From Candidatus Heimdallarchaeota archaeon (GTDB lineage Archaea > Asgardarchaeota > Heimdallarchaeia > JABLTI01): DNA of 64,000 nucleotides. The stretch spans positions 124,001 through 188,000 of the forward strand of contig JABCTZ010000003.1 in NCBI GenBank assembly GCA_018238155.1, written 5' to 3'. The translations under genes and the position numbers were made by a program. Positions 1 through 8,202 of the stretch are shown in pieces. Position 1 is the first letter of the stretch, and every line of letters starts with the position of its first letter. The notes beneath the pieces are model-generated. The model saw nothing but the letters and a program-made list of their open reading frames with translations, did no database searches and was not told the DNA's origin.

Positions 1-619
1 ATTCTTTGTACTGTTCTTCTGTTAAGAAATCATATGTTGCTTCTTGCGTTGCAATGAACATACCAATGGCTCCTTTCTCAACTGAAATTTGGGAGAATTC
101 AATCATAGCCTTAGTAATAATTTTTAACCCTTCTTTTAAGGCAGAAGGGTTTTCCAACATTGTTTTCTTTACTAATTCTCTATTTTCCGCCAATTTTCCG
201 GCAATCATTAGTGGATTGAATATTGTTTCAACAAAAGGAGTATCGTCCTTCAACCCTTCTCGAATTAAATCTAACGTTTTTAATTGTTCTCCAAACATAC
301 CATCATTAACATCAAGCTCTTCTAAAGTTGCCCAATCATCCATAGTTTTTATTCTATAGCTTGTACAAAATGCAGAACCAGATACTTTCTTTTCATCAAA
401 ATCTATTTCACATCCCCAATCCATGACGCAGTATCTTCCATTTGGACTAACTTTCATAATGATTGAATTGAATTTTTCATTGTATGCTAGTTGTTTTTTT
501 GCTAATCTATCTGCATACAAATCATCTATTGGGAAATGCCTCCAAACGGCAAGCGGAGTTGTTTCTAATTCTTCTCCATTAATAACATCATTTAGCAATT
601 CTCTCTTAGATTTCTTCAT
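1..619 (-). CDS. Uroporphyrinogen decarboxylase (URO-D) family protein, 3' part cut by window edge
   Basis: An open frame runs from an ATG at 619 leftward past base 1 with no stop, so the C-terminal part is missing. The N-terminus reads MKKSKRELLNDVINGEE and then TTPLAVWRHFP, the typical N-terminal signature of the URO-D superfamily, which covers haem-pathway decarboxylases and corrinoid-dependent methyltransferases. About 206 residues are visible, including a helical stretch consistent with the family's (beta/alpha)8 barrel. It lies 27 bases downstream of the gene at 647-1081 on the same strand and is probably co-transcribed. Whether it is a true HemE or a methyltransferase-type relative cannot be decided from this part; the divergence from HemE makes the latter plausible. 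Confidence 0.7.
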   Translation of the reverse strand, partial: MKKSKRELLNDVINGEELETTPLAVWRHFPIDDLYADRLAKKQLAYNEKFNSIIMKVSPNGRYCVMDWGCEIDFDEKKVSGSAFCTSYRIKTMDDWATLEELDVNDGMFGEQLKTLDLIREGLKDDTPFVETIFNPLMIAGKLAENRELVKKTMLENPSALKEGLKIITKAMIEFSQISVEKGAIGMFIATQEATYDFLTEEQYKE

Positions 620-646
620 TGGTTTCTCTCTCAAAATAAAGCTCTT

Positions 647-1081
647 TTATTGGATTTCTACTTGAATCTTTTTTGCATTTCCTTTTTCTGCAATAATAGT
701 GTATTTTCCTTTCTTAAGGTCTATTACTTCAATAGCTGAATTAAATGGTTTCAGTGCTTGTCCTGCCATTGTTCCTGCTTTCTTTGCTCCGATAACTGAA
801 ACGATGATTTTATTTTCTTGGACGTTTGCATAGCTTCCATCAAGTTTGTATCCTAAATCAGAGAAATTCCCATTAACTGAAATTTTCAATACTTCCCCTC
901 TTTTTATTGAACTTGGTGCAGATATCTTATCTATCCACGCTGATTTTTTCGTAAAAGTGTCATTTTTCTTTTCTGGAGTTTTTACGGATTTACCTTTACC
1001 ACTTCTGGGAATTGGTTGTGATTGTTGGTCGTTTGATTGCTTCTTCTCTTTTTTTGAAAACCATTTCTTAATAAAGGACAT
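647..1081 (-). CDS. Small protein with basic N-terminus and a beta-rich (Ig-like?) domain
   Basis: About 144 residues. I take the internal ATG at 1081 (MSFIKKWFSKKEKK) because an AAGGTG ribosome site sits about nine bases upstream; a longer reading starting at 1117 has no such site. Residues 1-55 are lysine/serine rich and probably disordered. The rest alternates hydrophobic and polar residues like a beta-sandwich and ends in IQVEIQ. There is no signal peptide, so it should be cytosolic, perhaps held at the membrane by the amphipathic basic start. It is upstream of the URO-D-family gene. I do not recognise a family. Confidence 0.6.
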   Translation of the reverse strand: MSFIKKWFSKKEKKQSNDQQSQPIPRSGKGKSVKTPEKKNDTFTKKSAWIDKISAPSSIKRGEVLKISVNGNFSDLGYKLDGSYANVQENKIIVSVIGAKKAGTMAGQALKPFNSAIEVIDLKKGKYTIIAEKGNAKKIQVEIQ

Positions 1082-1260
1082 CTTTTTTTTCACCTTGTTG
1101 TTGTATCTACGATTCAATTATTGTGATTCAAATTTAAGGTTTCTCTTGCAATAAAATACTTCATTTCTGATTGAATTAGAGATAATAATTTACACAAAAC
1201 TTTAATTTAGATAATTTTCCTCAATTCATAGGCAGATATTTGCTCTTAGGTTTGATACGA

Positions 1261-2922
1261 ATGCCAGTCATAGATATCCCACTCGCAAAACTCAACAAAC
1301 TACTTGGTAAAGTCCTCACAGTAGATGAGATTGAAGAATACTCACTACAATTGGGTACCAAAATTGATGATAAACGTGAAGATAGTATTAAAATTGAATA
1401 CGATCCAAATAGACCCGATTTTTGCAGCATTCCCGGTTTTGCTCGAGCACTTAAAGGTATTATTGGAATAGAAAATGGCTTGCCTAAATACCTGTTGAAA
1501 GACAGTGGCATTATTGTTAAAGTTGAGAAATCTGTTGAAAAAATACGCCCAATAATTAAATGTGCTGTAGTACGGGGTGTTGATTTAGATGCAGATGATA
1601 TTGCTAATTTAATGCAAACACAGGAAACTCTTCATTGGGTTATCGGTAGAGATCGCAAGAAAGTTAGTATTGGCATTCATGATATGAAAGAATTAGTTTC
1701 TCCATACAAATACTATGGTGTTAAAGCTGATAGTCATCCATTTGTTCCTCTTGGTGAGGACGAGGAAATGACTCCTCAACAAATATGTAAGGATCATCCT
1801 AAAGGGTCAAAGTATGCCCATCTAGTTCAACTTGATGGTATTGTTCCTTTTCTAGTGGATAATAATGAAGGTGTTTTATCGTTCCCTCCAATAATAAATG
1901 GCATTTTAACACTTGTTACAGAAAAAACAAAAGATATCTTCATTGATGCTACAGGCACGGATGACCGTGCTGTAACAGATGCTCTTGAAATTCTAACCTC
2001 TTCCTTTGCTGAAAATGGTTATCAGGTTGAAACAGTAACAATGGAAACCTCTGATGGAAAGAAAGTTATCACACCAACCTTTGCAGCACCCATAAAACAA
2101 CTGCACCCAAAATACGTTACTGATATTCTGGGTCTAGAATTTACTCAAGATGAACTCATAAAATATCTTTTAAAAGCTAGATATGGTATTGATAAGTCGG
2201 CAAAAGAAGGGAAAACTATTCCAGTTAAAGTTCCTTCCTATAGAGTTGATGTTCTCCATGAGGTCGATCTTATTGAAGATATTGCTATAGCTTATGGTTA
2301 TCATCTTATGGAACCCGAAATCGATGATATTGTTTCATTCGGTTCTCAACATCCTGTATTCAGAATGCAAAATAAATCCAGAGAAATCCTAGTTGGATTG
2401 GGGTTCATTGAAATGGTTAGCTATACACTCGTTTCTAGAAACTGGCATTATTCAAAAATGCTCACTGAAGGAAATCCAATCGAGTTATTAAATCCTGTAA
2501 GCAGTGAATTCAATATTTTCCGTGATAGTATAGTTCCTAGTTTAATCAATATTCTACAAAAAAACAAACCCTACTCTCTTCCACAGAAGATATTCGAAGT
2601 AGGGGACATTTCAAGAAGAGATGATTCTCTAGAAACTAAAGCTTCTCGAGAGATTTTCTTAAGTGGTGCAATTATTCATCCTAAGATGAATTTTGTTGAA
2701 ATTAAATCAAATGTAGAAGCAATCCTAAAAGCTCTTGGAGTTAAAAAATACAAGCTTCAAAGTGCATCTCATCCAAGTTTCTTCGATGGTAGATGCGCAA
2801 AGATAATGGTCAAAAGCTCAAAGATTGGCATTTTTGGCGAAATTAATCCTAAAGTTCTAACAAACTTTGAACTTGAAAACCCTGTAGGCGCATTCGAAAT
2901 CGAAATAGAGAAACTCTTCTAA
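1261..2922 (+). CDS. pheT: Phenylalanyl-tRNA synthetase beta chain, archaeal/eukaryotic type
   Basis: About 553 residues, the usual length for the archaeal/eukaryotic beta chain, which lacks several domains of the bacterial one. The protein charges tRNA-Phe as an (alpha-beta)2 enzyme with PheS. The start MPVIDIPLAKL at 1261 fits family N-termini and has an AGGT ten bases upstream; an ATG seven codons earlier lacks support. A B5-type region lies around residues 270-350, followed by the class II-like catalytic-fold region, where GFIEMVSYTL begins near residue 380. Unusually, it is not followed by pheS on the same strand: pheS lies tail to tail with only 34 bases between. Confidence 0.95.
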   Translation: MPVIDIPLAKLNKLLGKVLTVDEIEEYSLQLGTKIDDKREDSIKIEYDPNRPDFCSIPGFARALKGIIGIENGLPKYLLKDSGIIVKVEKSVEKIRPIIKCAVVRGVDLDADDIANLMQTQETLHWVIGRDRKKVSIGIHDMKELVSPYKYYGVKADSHPFVPLGEDEEMTPQQICKDHPKGSKYAHLVQLDGIVPFLVDNNEGVLSFPPIINGILTLVTEKTKDIFIDATGTDDRAVTDALEILTSSFAENGYQVETVTMETSDGKKVITPTFAAPIKQLHPKYVTDILGLEFTQDELIKYLLKARYGIDKSAKEGKTIPVKVPSYRVDVLHEVDLIEDIAIAYGYHLMEPEIDDIVSFGSQHPVFRMQNKSREILVGLGFIEMVSYTLVSRNWHYSKMLTEGNPIELLNPVSSEFNIFRDSIVPSLINILQKNKPYSLPQKIFEVGDISRRDDSLETKASREIFLSGAIIHPKMNFVEIKSNVEAILKALGVKKYKLQSASHPSFFDGRCAKIMVKSSKIGIFGEINPKVLTNFELENPVGAFEIEIEKLF

Positions 2923-2956
2923 ATAAAAATATTTTTTGAAAGCTAAAAACCTGCTT

Positions 2957-4483
2957 TCAAAATATTATTGGTGTGTTTCTTAGTCTATCAATATTGGTAC
3001 TATAGACTTCTCTAATATCATCAAGATCAAGCTTTAACATTACCAAACGATCTAAACCTTGCCCCCAAGCAAGGACTTTTTCTTTTACTCCAAATGGCAA
3101 TGTAACTTCGGGTCTAAATATTCCCGAACCTCCCATTTCAAACCATGTTTTGAATTTATCTACATAAATTAGTGTTGACATTGACGGTTCTGTGTACGGA
3201 TAAAATGATGGTGTTAATCGTATTTTTTTGAAACCCATTTTTCCATAGAAAGTTTTAATCGTACCCATCAAATTTCTTAGTGTTACATTCTTATCAACGA
3301 TGATCCCTTCAAATTGCATAAATTCAGCTAAATGTTTGAAATCGATTGCTTCATTTCGATATGTTCTGTCAATTGAAAAAACTTTTTCAGGAGGAGTCCA
3401 TTCTTTGTAAGCTTTTGATAGATGTCTTACAGTAGTTGCTGTTGTGTGTGTTCGCAAGACTAAACGTTCAGCTTCTGTTAAAGACCATTTGTATCCCCAA
3501 CCTTTACTTTTTGTTTTCCAACCATTTTCGTGTGTTTCAGCTACCTTTTTTACAATTTCTTTTGGAGGTAAATCTGCTTTATTTGGTTGGTTTAGTTTAA
3601 AAGTATCATGCATTTCTCTGGCTGGATGATCTTGAGGTTGAAATAAAGCATCAAAGTTCCAAAATTCGGATTCTACAATCGGTCCTCGAATTTCATGAAA
3701 ACCCATTTCAAAAAAGATTTCTCGCATCTCATTTACTACTTCAATTACAGGATGTCTTCTTCCAAAATAAGTGACTGGTACTTTTTCTGTAGGGTCATAT
3801 GCTTTGAATTTCTTTTTACTCCAACTCCCAGTTATGATCATTTTAGGAGTTAATGTTGTTTCCAATTTGTCTTGGATTTTCAACCCTTTTTTCAATACTT
3901 GTTGTCCATCACTGGTCAATTTAGCAATGCGTATTCTCTTTTCATTTATAATCAGAATCTTTCTTTTACTGAGATTTTTAATACTTTCTTGCACTTTTGG
4001 ATCCTTTAGCTGTTTTTGAATTTCATTATTATTTATTGAAACTAGGATTTGTTCATCTAAATCTTCAGTCATTTCCTTTGCTTCTACGAAAGTTTTCTTA
4101 CCTTCTTTTGAGAATTCCACCCAATTTTTACGACGCAACCATCCAATGGCTATATTAACTAATAATGGATCTAAACCGGATTTTTCTTTGAAATCGTCCA
4201 ATAATATTTTTCTTTTCATTTTCTGTAACGCAACAAATACTTGTTTTTCTGGCAAACCTATTTTCAAATAACTCTTTCCCTCTTTAGTCAAGTCTATTTC
4301 TTGCTCTGTTTTCTCTATACTATCAAGTAATCCCATTTCGGAAAGTTCGAGTATAATTTTCGCAATAACTACTTGATCTAGTTTTGTAGCCTTCACTAGT
4401 TTTGGTTGCGAAATTTCTTTCTCATTTTGTATAAACTTTAGTATTTTTGCTTGATTTGCTGTTACAGAAGTGGTTGCTGGCAT
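2957..4483 (-). CDS. pheS: Phenylalanyl-tRNA synthetase alpha chain
   Basis: 508 residues, matching archaeal PheS. The first ~200 residues hold winged-helix repeats typical of the archaeal/eukaryotic alpha chain. The C-terminal class II catalytic core carries motif 2 (FSIDRTYRNEAIDFKHLAEF) and motif 3 (GQGLDRLVML). The ATG at 4483 has GAGGT upstream. It forms the catalytic subunit with PheT, which is encoded convergently next door, so the two chains must be balanced from separate promoters. Confidence 0.96.
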   Translation of the reverse strand: MPATTSVTANQAKILKFIQNEKEISQPKLVKATKLDQVVIAKIILELSEMGLLDSIEKTEQEIDLTKEGKSYLKIGLPEKQVFVALQKMKRKILLDDFKEKSGLDPLLVNIAIGWLRRKNWVEFSKEGKKTFVEAKEMTEDLDEQILVSINNNEIQKQLKDPKVQESIKNLSKRKILIINEKRIRIAKLTSDGQQVLKKGLKIQDKLETTLTPKMIITGSWSKKKFKAYDPTEKVPVTYFGRRHPVIEVVNEMREIFFEMGFHEIRGPIVESEFWNFDALFQPQDHPAREMHDTFKLNQPNKADLPPKEIVKKVAETHENGWKTKSKGWGYKWSLTEAERLVLRTHTTATTVRHLSKAYKEWTPPEKVFSIDRTYRNEAIDFKHLAEFMQFEGIIVDKNVTLRNLMGTIKTFYGKMGFKKIRLTPSFYPYTEPSMSTLIYVDKFKTWFEMGGSGIFRPEVTLPFGVKEKVLAWGQGLDRLVMLKLDLDDIREVYSTNIDRLRNTPIIF

Positions 4484-4620
4484 AAGCTCTACCTCATATT
4501 CCTAACAATTTTCAAGTTCAATAATTGAAAAATCTTTCCATGGAAATAATTCATTTTGGAGTATATCATTAAATTTAAGAAAACGTTTTATTTCAATCAG
4601 ATTTACATAGAATAGAATCC

Positions 4621-5163
4621 TTGGTGAATGATTTGGTCGTAATAACAATCTCTGGTCCTCATGGTGCAGGAAAAAGCACTTATGCAAAAGCTATCGCTAA
4701 AGCTCTTAATCTCAAGTATGTTTCTTCTGGCGAAATCTTTAGAAGTTTAGCAAAAGAAAATAGTTGTGATCTTGAGATTTTTTCCAAGAAATGTGAGAAG
4801 GATAAATCTATTGATAATAGAATTGATCAAATAACCATTGATGAGGCTAAAAAAGGTAATGTTGTTTTAGAAGGTCAATTAGCATCTTGGATGGCCAAAG
4901 ATTTTTCTGATTTCAATATCTATGTTACTGCATCTCTTGATGTTCGAGTAAAGCGTATTGCAGGTCGAGATAAAACCGATTTTAACAAAGCCAAAAGAGA
5001 AACTATTGCACGAACTAGGAGTGCTATTCAACGGTTCAAACGAATGTATAAAATTGATACCGAAAATAAAGATATTTATGATATAATTCTCAGCTCAGAT
5101 CGTTTATCTAAACAAAAATGCATGAATATTCTTATTGCTGCATGCAAAGAGTTCGTCGAATGA
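4621..5163 (+). CDS. cmk: Cytidylate kinase, archaeal type
   Basis: About 180 residues, a P-loop nucleoside monophosphate kinase that phosphorylates CMP/dCMP. The Walker A GPHGAGKST is at residues 12-20; LKYVSSGEIFR and the GRD (Asp/Arg) lid motif that follow are typical of archaeal Cmk. It precedes L14e and cbf5, the classical archaeal order, which supports the call. The start is unsure: TTG 4621, GTG 4624 or TTG 4633 are all in frame and none has a clear ribosome site. Confidence 0.92.
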   Translation: MVNDLVVITISGPHGAGKSTYAKAIAKALNLKYVSSGEIFRSLAKENSCDLEIFSKKCEKDKSIDNRIDQITIDEAKKGNVVLEGQLASWMAKDFSDFNIYVTASLDVRVKRIAGRDKTDFNKAKRETIARTRSAIQRFKRMYKIDTENKDIYDIILSSDRLSKQKCMNILIAACKEFVE

Positions 5164-5240
5164 TTTTTTTTGGATTTCGTTTTGAAGGGAAAAGTTAAAA
5201 ACCATTTGCAATTGTTTTTGTTTTAACTCAGAATAGATGC

Positions 5241-5290
5241 TTATTTAGGCTTCCTCGCAAGGTGACGCGGGGACCAGGTTTGAAGCAAAA
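5241..5290 (+). promoter_or_regulatory. GC-rich structured leader upstream of L14e
   Basis: In an otherwise A/T-rich gap there is a compact GC-rich island. GCTTC (5249-5253) can pair with GAAGC (5282-5286). Inside it CTCGC (5254-5258) pairs with GCGGG (5267-5271) around the loop AAGGTGAC. GGT in that loop could also pair with ACC at 5273-5275 as a pseudoknot. It lies about 30 bases before the L14e start codon and is separate from the GGAG ribosome site. A ribosomal-protein leader or small RNA are both possible; I recognise neither. Confidence 0.4.
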
Positions 5291-5317
5291 TAAATCTGTG
5301 AAAGGAGTTAACAAACT

Positions 5318-5593
5318 ATGATTGAAATTGGTCGAATAGTAATTAAAACAGCAGGTCGAGAAGCTTTGAAGAAAGCAGTTGTTGTTGATATAATTGATAA
5401 AAATTATATTTTAATTACGGGACCTCCTAGCCTGAGTGGTCTCAAGAGAAGACGAGTAAATATCAGTCATCTTGAACCAACCAAGAAGAAGGTAGAAATA
5501 ACCCGTAAGGCAACTGATGCCGACGTACTTGCCGCAGCAAAAGCTGCTGGTCTTGATGCTTTTATCAAAGAACGTCTCAAGCTTAATGTATAG
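5318..5593 (+). CDS. rpl14e: Large ribosomal subunit protein L14e
   Basis: 91 residues, the size of archaeal L14e. It opens MIEIGRIVIKTAGREALKKAVVVDIIDKNY, the SH3-like (KOW-type) barrel of the family, and ends in a helical tail. It is a structural protein of the large ribosomal subunit. The ATG at 5318 is preceded by a strong AAAGGAG. It sits between cmk and cbf5, a gene order widely conserved in archaea, and is followed by a strong hairpin that separates it from cbf5. Confidence 0.95.
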   Translation: MIEIGRIVIKTAGREALKKAVVVDIIDKNYILITGPPSLSGLKRRRVNISHLEPTKKKVEITRKATDADVLAAAKAAGLDAFIKERLKLNV

Positions 5594-5648
5594 TAAATTG
5601 AAGAGGTTTGATTTTTAATCTTTTTTTAAGAAAATTAATCAAACATTT

Positions 5649-5690
5649 CTTTCCTTTTCTTGAATCAAGAAGGAAAGCTTTTATTTTTCT
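5649..5690 (+). terminator. Hairpin plus T-rich tract after L14e
   Basis: CTTTCC...CTTGA (5649-5663) pairs with TCAAG...GGAAAG (5665-5677), a 13-bp stem with a two-base bulge, followed by CTTTTATTTTTCTTC. This looks like a transcription end for the cmk-L14e unit. Confidence 0.6.
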
Positions 5691-5770
5691 TCTATTCAAA
5701 GGGAATTGTTTTTAGTGAAATAGGATAGATAGATATATCGAATAATTACATCCATTGGTGTTGGAAAGCT

Positions 5771-6784
5771 ATGTCATCACAGTCTCGAATCTTACCATCA
5801 GAAAAAAAGCGAAAACTATTAGTCAAAACAGATGATTTTGAAATAACTAATCATGGTTTGATTCCTGAAGAACGAGATGTTAAGGAGCTTATTCGGTTGG
5901 GGGTTATCAATGTTGACAAACACCCAAATCCGACTAGTCAAGAGATTGTTGCTACGGTAAAAAGGATTTTTAATTTGCGAAAAGCAGGGCACTCTGGAAC
6001 ACTTGACCCTTCTGTAACGGGCATTCTTCCTATTGCTTTGGAAGATGCAACAAAAATCACCGATGCACTCCTTCCTTCTGGAAAAGAATATGTTTGTATA
6101 ATGCATCTTCATAGTCTGGTGAAGAAGGGTGACCTACGAGAAATAATCACTCAATTCCATGGAGAGATCTATCAAAAGCCACCCGTTAAATCTTCTGTGA
6201 AAAGAGTTCTAAGAACAAGAAAAATCTATTATATCGACCTCTTGGAAGTAGATGGTCAAGATGTTTTATTCCAAGTAGGTTGTGAAAAAGGCACTTACAT
6301 TCGGAAACTTTGTCATGATATTGGTTTGACTTTAGGTACTGGTGCACACATGAAAGAATTGCGCCGAACAAAAACAGGTCCATTCAGAGAAGATGAAACA
6401 TTAGCCTCATTAACTCGAGTTTTTGATGCTTATGAGGTTTGGAAAGAATCTGGTGATGAAGAGGAACTTCGTCAAGTTGTTTTACCAATGGAACGTGGTT
6501 TAACTCATTTGCCAAAAATAGTCATTCGTGATAACGCAATTGGTGCTATCTGTCATGGTGCAAGTTTGGCTATGCCAGGAGTAATTAAAGTCGATGATAT
6601 TATTGAGAAGGATTCTCTCATTCTTTTAGAAAGCCTGAAAGGAGAAGCAATAGCATTAGCCAAAGCTATTGAAAGCTCTAAGACTATCTTAACAGAAAAT
6701 CATGGTTTAGCCGCCAAAACATCTCGAGTATTAATGGATCGCGATGTTTATCCGAAAGATTGGAAGGAATCGGTCAAAAAATGA
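5771..6784 (+). CDS. cbf5: tRNA/rRNA pseudouridine synthase Cbf5 (archaeal TruB/dyskerin)
   Basis: 337 residues. Cbf5 is the catalytic subunit of H/ACA ribonucleoproteins and makes pseudouridine in rRNA, and position 55 of tRNA. The TruB signature GHSGTLDPSVTG holds the catalytic Asp (about residue 79). CEKGTYIRKLCHDIG is the second family motif, and residues ~250-330 form a PUA domain. An N-terminal extension before KHPNPTSQE is normal for the family. It overlaps the next gene by four bases (ATGA), implying translational coupling. Confidence 0.95.
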   Translation: MSSQSRILPSEKKRKLLVKTDDFEITNHGLIPEERDVKELIRLGVINVDKHPNPTSQEIVATVKRIFNLRKAGHSGTLDPSVTGILPIALEDATKITDALLPSGKEYVCIMHLHSLVKKGDLREIITQFHGEIYQKPPVKSSVKRVLRTRKIYYIDLLEVDGQDVLFQVGCEKGTYIRKLCHDIGLTLGTGAHMKELRRTKTGPFREDETLASLTRVFDAYEVWKESGDEEELRQVVLPMERGLTHLPKIVIRDNAIGAICHGASLAMPGVIKVDDIIEKDSLILLESLKGEAIALAKAIESSKTILTENHGLAAKTSRVLMDRDVYPKDWKESVKK

Positions 6785-7404
6785 CCCCCCATTATTTCTC
6801 AGAAAAACCATCCACAACTGGAAAAACTATTCAAATACATTCTCATCAATTAGGTAATCGCTTAGCTTTTAAAAGTCAATCTGGAATTTTTGGTTGGAAG
6901 AAAGTAGATACAGGTAGCGAACTTTTATTAAATACTTTAATTCTGCCATCAAAATCCGGTTTGACTATTTTGGACCTTGGTTGCGGGTATGGATTTTTGG
7001 GTATTGCATTAGCAAAAGCATATCCACAAAATAATTTTATTTTAACAGATATTAACAAGTTAGCTGTGAGATTAACTAAAGAAAATTGTAAAACAAATAA
7101 TGTTCTTCAAAACACTAGAGTGTGTCAAGGGAATTTATATGAACCCATTAAAAATGACCTCTTTGATATTATCATAACAAATCCACCTTTGATGGCTGGT
7201 AAAGCAATATTGAAGGAAATTATTGCCAATTCAGTCAATTACTTGAATGAACAAGGATCAATACAACTTGTTGTTCCAAAGAAGAAAGGGTTAGTCTCAA
7301 TGCAAAAGATGTTAGTAAGTGTTTATGGAACATATCAAATTCTAGCAAAAGAATCGGGTTTTTGGATATTGAAATCCGAGAAAACAAAAGTTCAAATGAA
7401 TTAA
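6781..7404 (+). CDS. RsmC-like class I SAM-dependent methyltransferase
   Basis: About 207 residues. Motif I LDLGCGYGFLGIALA (residues ~63-77) binds SAM. NPPL near residue 134 is the (N/D)PPY/F-type motif of N-methyltransferases acting on exocyclic amines of nucleobases, as in RsmC/RlmG. The start ATG at 6781 overlaps the cbf5 stop (ATGA) and gives MTPHYFSEKPST; archaeal homologues often begin with a similar HYF-E-P stretch. Location after cbf5 suggests an rRNA or tRNA guanine-N2 methylase. The exact target is inference. Confidence 0.85.
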   Translation: MTPHYFSEKPSTTGKTIQIHSHQLGNRLAFKSQSGIFGWKKVDTGSELLLNTLILPSKSGLTILDLGCGYGFLGIALAKAYPQNNFILTDINKLAVRLTKENCKTNNVLQNTRVCQGNLYEPIKNDLFDIIITNPPLMAGKAILKEIIANSVNYLNEQGSIQLVVPKKKGLVSMQKMLVSVYGTYQILAKESGFWILKSEKTKVQMN

Positions 7405-7447
7405 GAATTTTATTTCTAATGGAAAAGCTAAAAAAGAGGTAAAAATC

Positions 7448-7454
7448 TTTAAAC
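7448..7454 (+). promoter_or_regulatory. TATA-like box of the tRNA gene
   Basis: TTTAAAC lies about 20 bases before the tRNA 5' end in A/T-rich sequence. Spacing is slightly short for an archaeal TATA box measured to the mature end, so transcription may start a few bases inside the leader. Confidence 0.4.
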
Positions 7455-7468
7455 ATAATTGAAAAATA

Positions 7469-7587
7469 GCCGAGGTGGCCTAGCCTGGTAGGGCGATTGC
7501 CTGGAATTTTTTTCCAAGTAATGAGCAATATACCGGTAAGCAATTGTGTGAAAGCACGCGCGAGTTCGAATCTCGTCCTCGGCACCA
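7469..7587 (+). tRNA. tRNA-Ser(GGA), with a 32-base intron and encoded CCA
   Basis: Acceptor GCCGAGG (7469-7475) pairs with CCTCGGC (7577-7583), then A73 and CCA. The D arm has the AGCCTGGTA loop. Anticodon stem ATTGC (7496-7500) pairs with GCAAT (7540-7544). The long variable arm GTGTG-AAAG-CACGC makes it class II. The T arm is GCGAG-TTCGAAT-CTCGT. A bulge-helix-bulge can form: CTGG with CCGG, bulges AAT and TAA. It places the intron at 7507-7538, canonical position 37/38. The spliced loop is CT-GGA-AA, anticodon GGA, serine. The discriminator is A, whereas archaeal tRNA-Ser normally has G, so the isotype deserves a check. Confidence 0.85.
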
Positions 7588-7718
7588 ATCCTTTCTCAAT
7601 GCTATCACATTTAATATGGATACTTTCCGCCAACTCTATTCTTTGCTTTTTTAATGCCAATTTAGGTCTTTTTAAATAAAAATTGGAATATATTATTGAG
7701 AACTATGAGTTGACAATT

Positions 7719-8039
7719 ATGGCTGAAAGTGCTAATAGTAATACTACTAATAATACTGCTAAAGGGTTTAGAAATAACTATGGAACGAAGATTTGTGATA
7801 TCATTCACTTCTATAATAAACAACGTTCTAATAGCTTACAAGTATTTGTGGAGGATCCTTATCTAAAAAATGGTCAATGGCCAACCAGTGGGTCTATTCG
7901 TCTTGTTCTAACCAAATTTGGTGAACCAAATCAAATTAACGCAATTAAACTGACTTTTGCTGAAGCAACTGAGCTTATCTTTCGATTACAAAGTGGTCTA
8001 CAAGCATCCTTTAGTAAAGAAGCTGCTCTTAGAAAATAA
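7719..8039 (+). CDS. Small hypothetical protein, possible nucleic-acid-binding fold
   Basis: 106 residues from ATG 7719 (MAESANSNTTNN); an upstream ATG at 7683 would add 12 residues but has no ribosome site. The first ~20 residues are Asn/Thr/Ser rich. The rest alternates beta strands (LQVFVEDP, SIRLVLTKFG, INAIKLTFAEA) and ends in a helix. TTTAAATA at 7671-7678 could be its TATA box. A single-strand nucleic-acid-binding beta-sheet fold is a guess; I do not recognise the family. Confidence 0.6.
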   Translation: MAESANSNTTNNTAKGFRNNYGTKICDIIHFYNKQRSNSLQVFVEDPYLKNGQWPTSGSIRLVLTKFGEPNQINAIKLTFAEATELIFRLQSGLQASFSKEAALRK

Positions 8040-8202
8040 GTTTAAACATTCCTTTTTCTTTTTAGAGAGTTTGTTTTACTTTCAATACCTCTTTTTTTGC
8101 TGATTTCTCTCTTTTTTTGCCTTTCATTAATGGATAAAGTCGAATAATTCAAATAATTAAGTTGTTAGCATTAATTAGAATAATTGTAAGGAATTAACAA
8201 TC

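Noticed and set aside
6..359. Plus-strand open frame at the left edge
   Set aside because: It is the complement of the URO-D-family frame, which has recognisable family residues.
7235..7660. Minus-strand open frame covering the tRNA region
   Set aside because: It runs across a convincing tRNA gene and the end of the methyltransferase gene; no family features.
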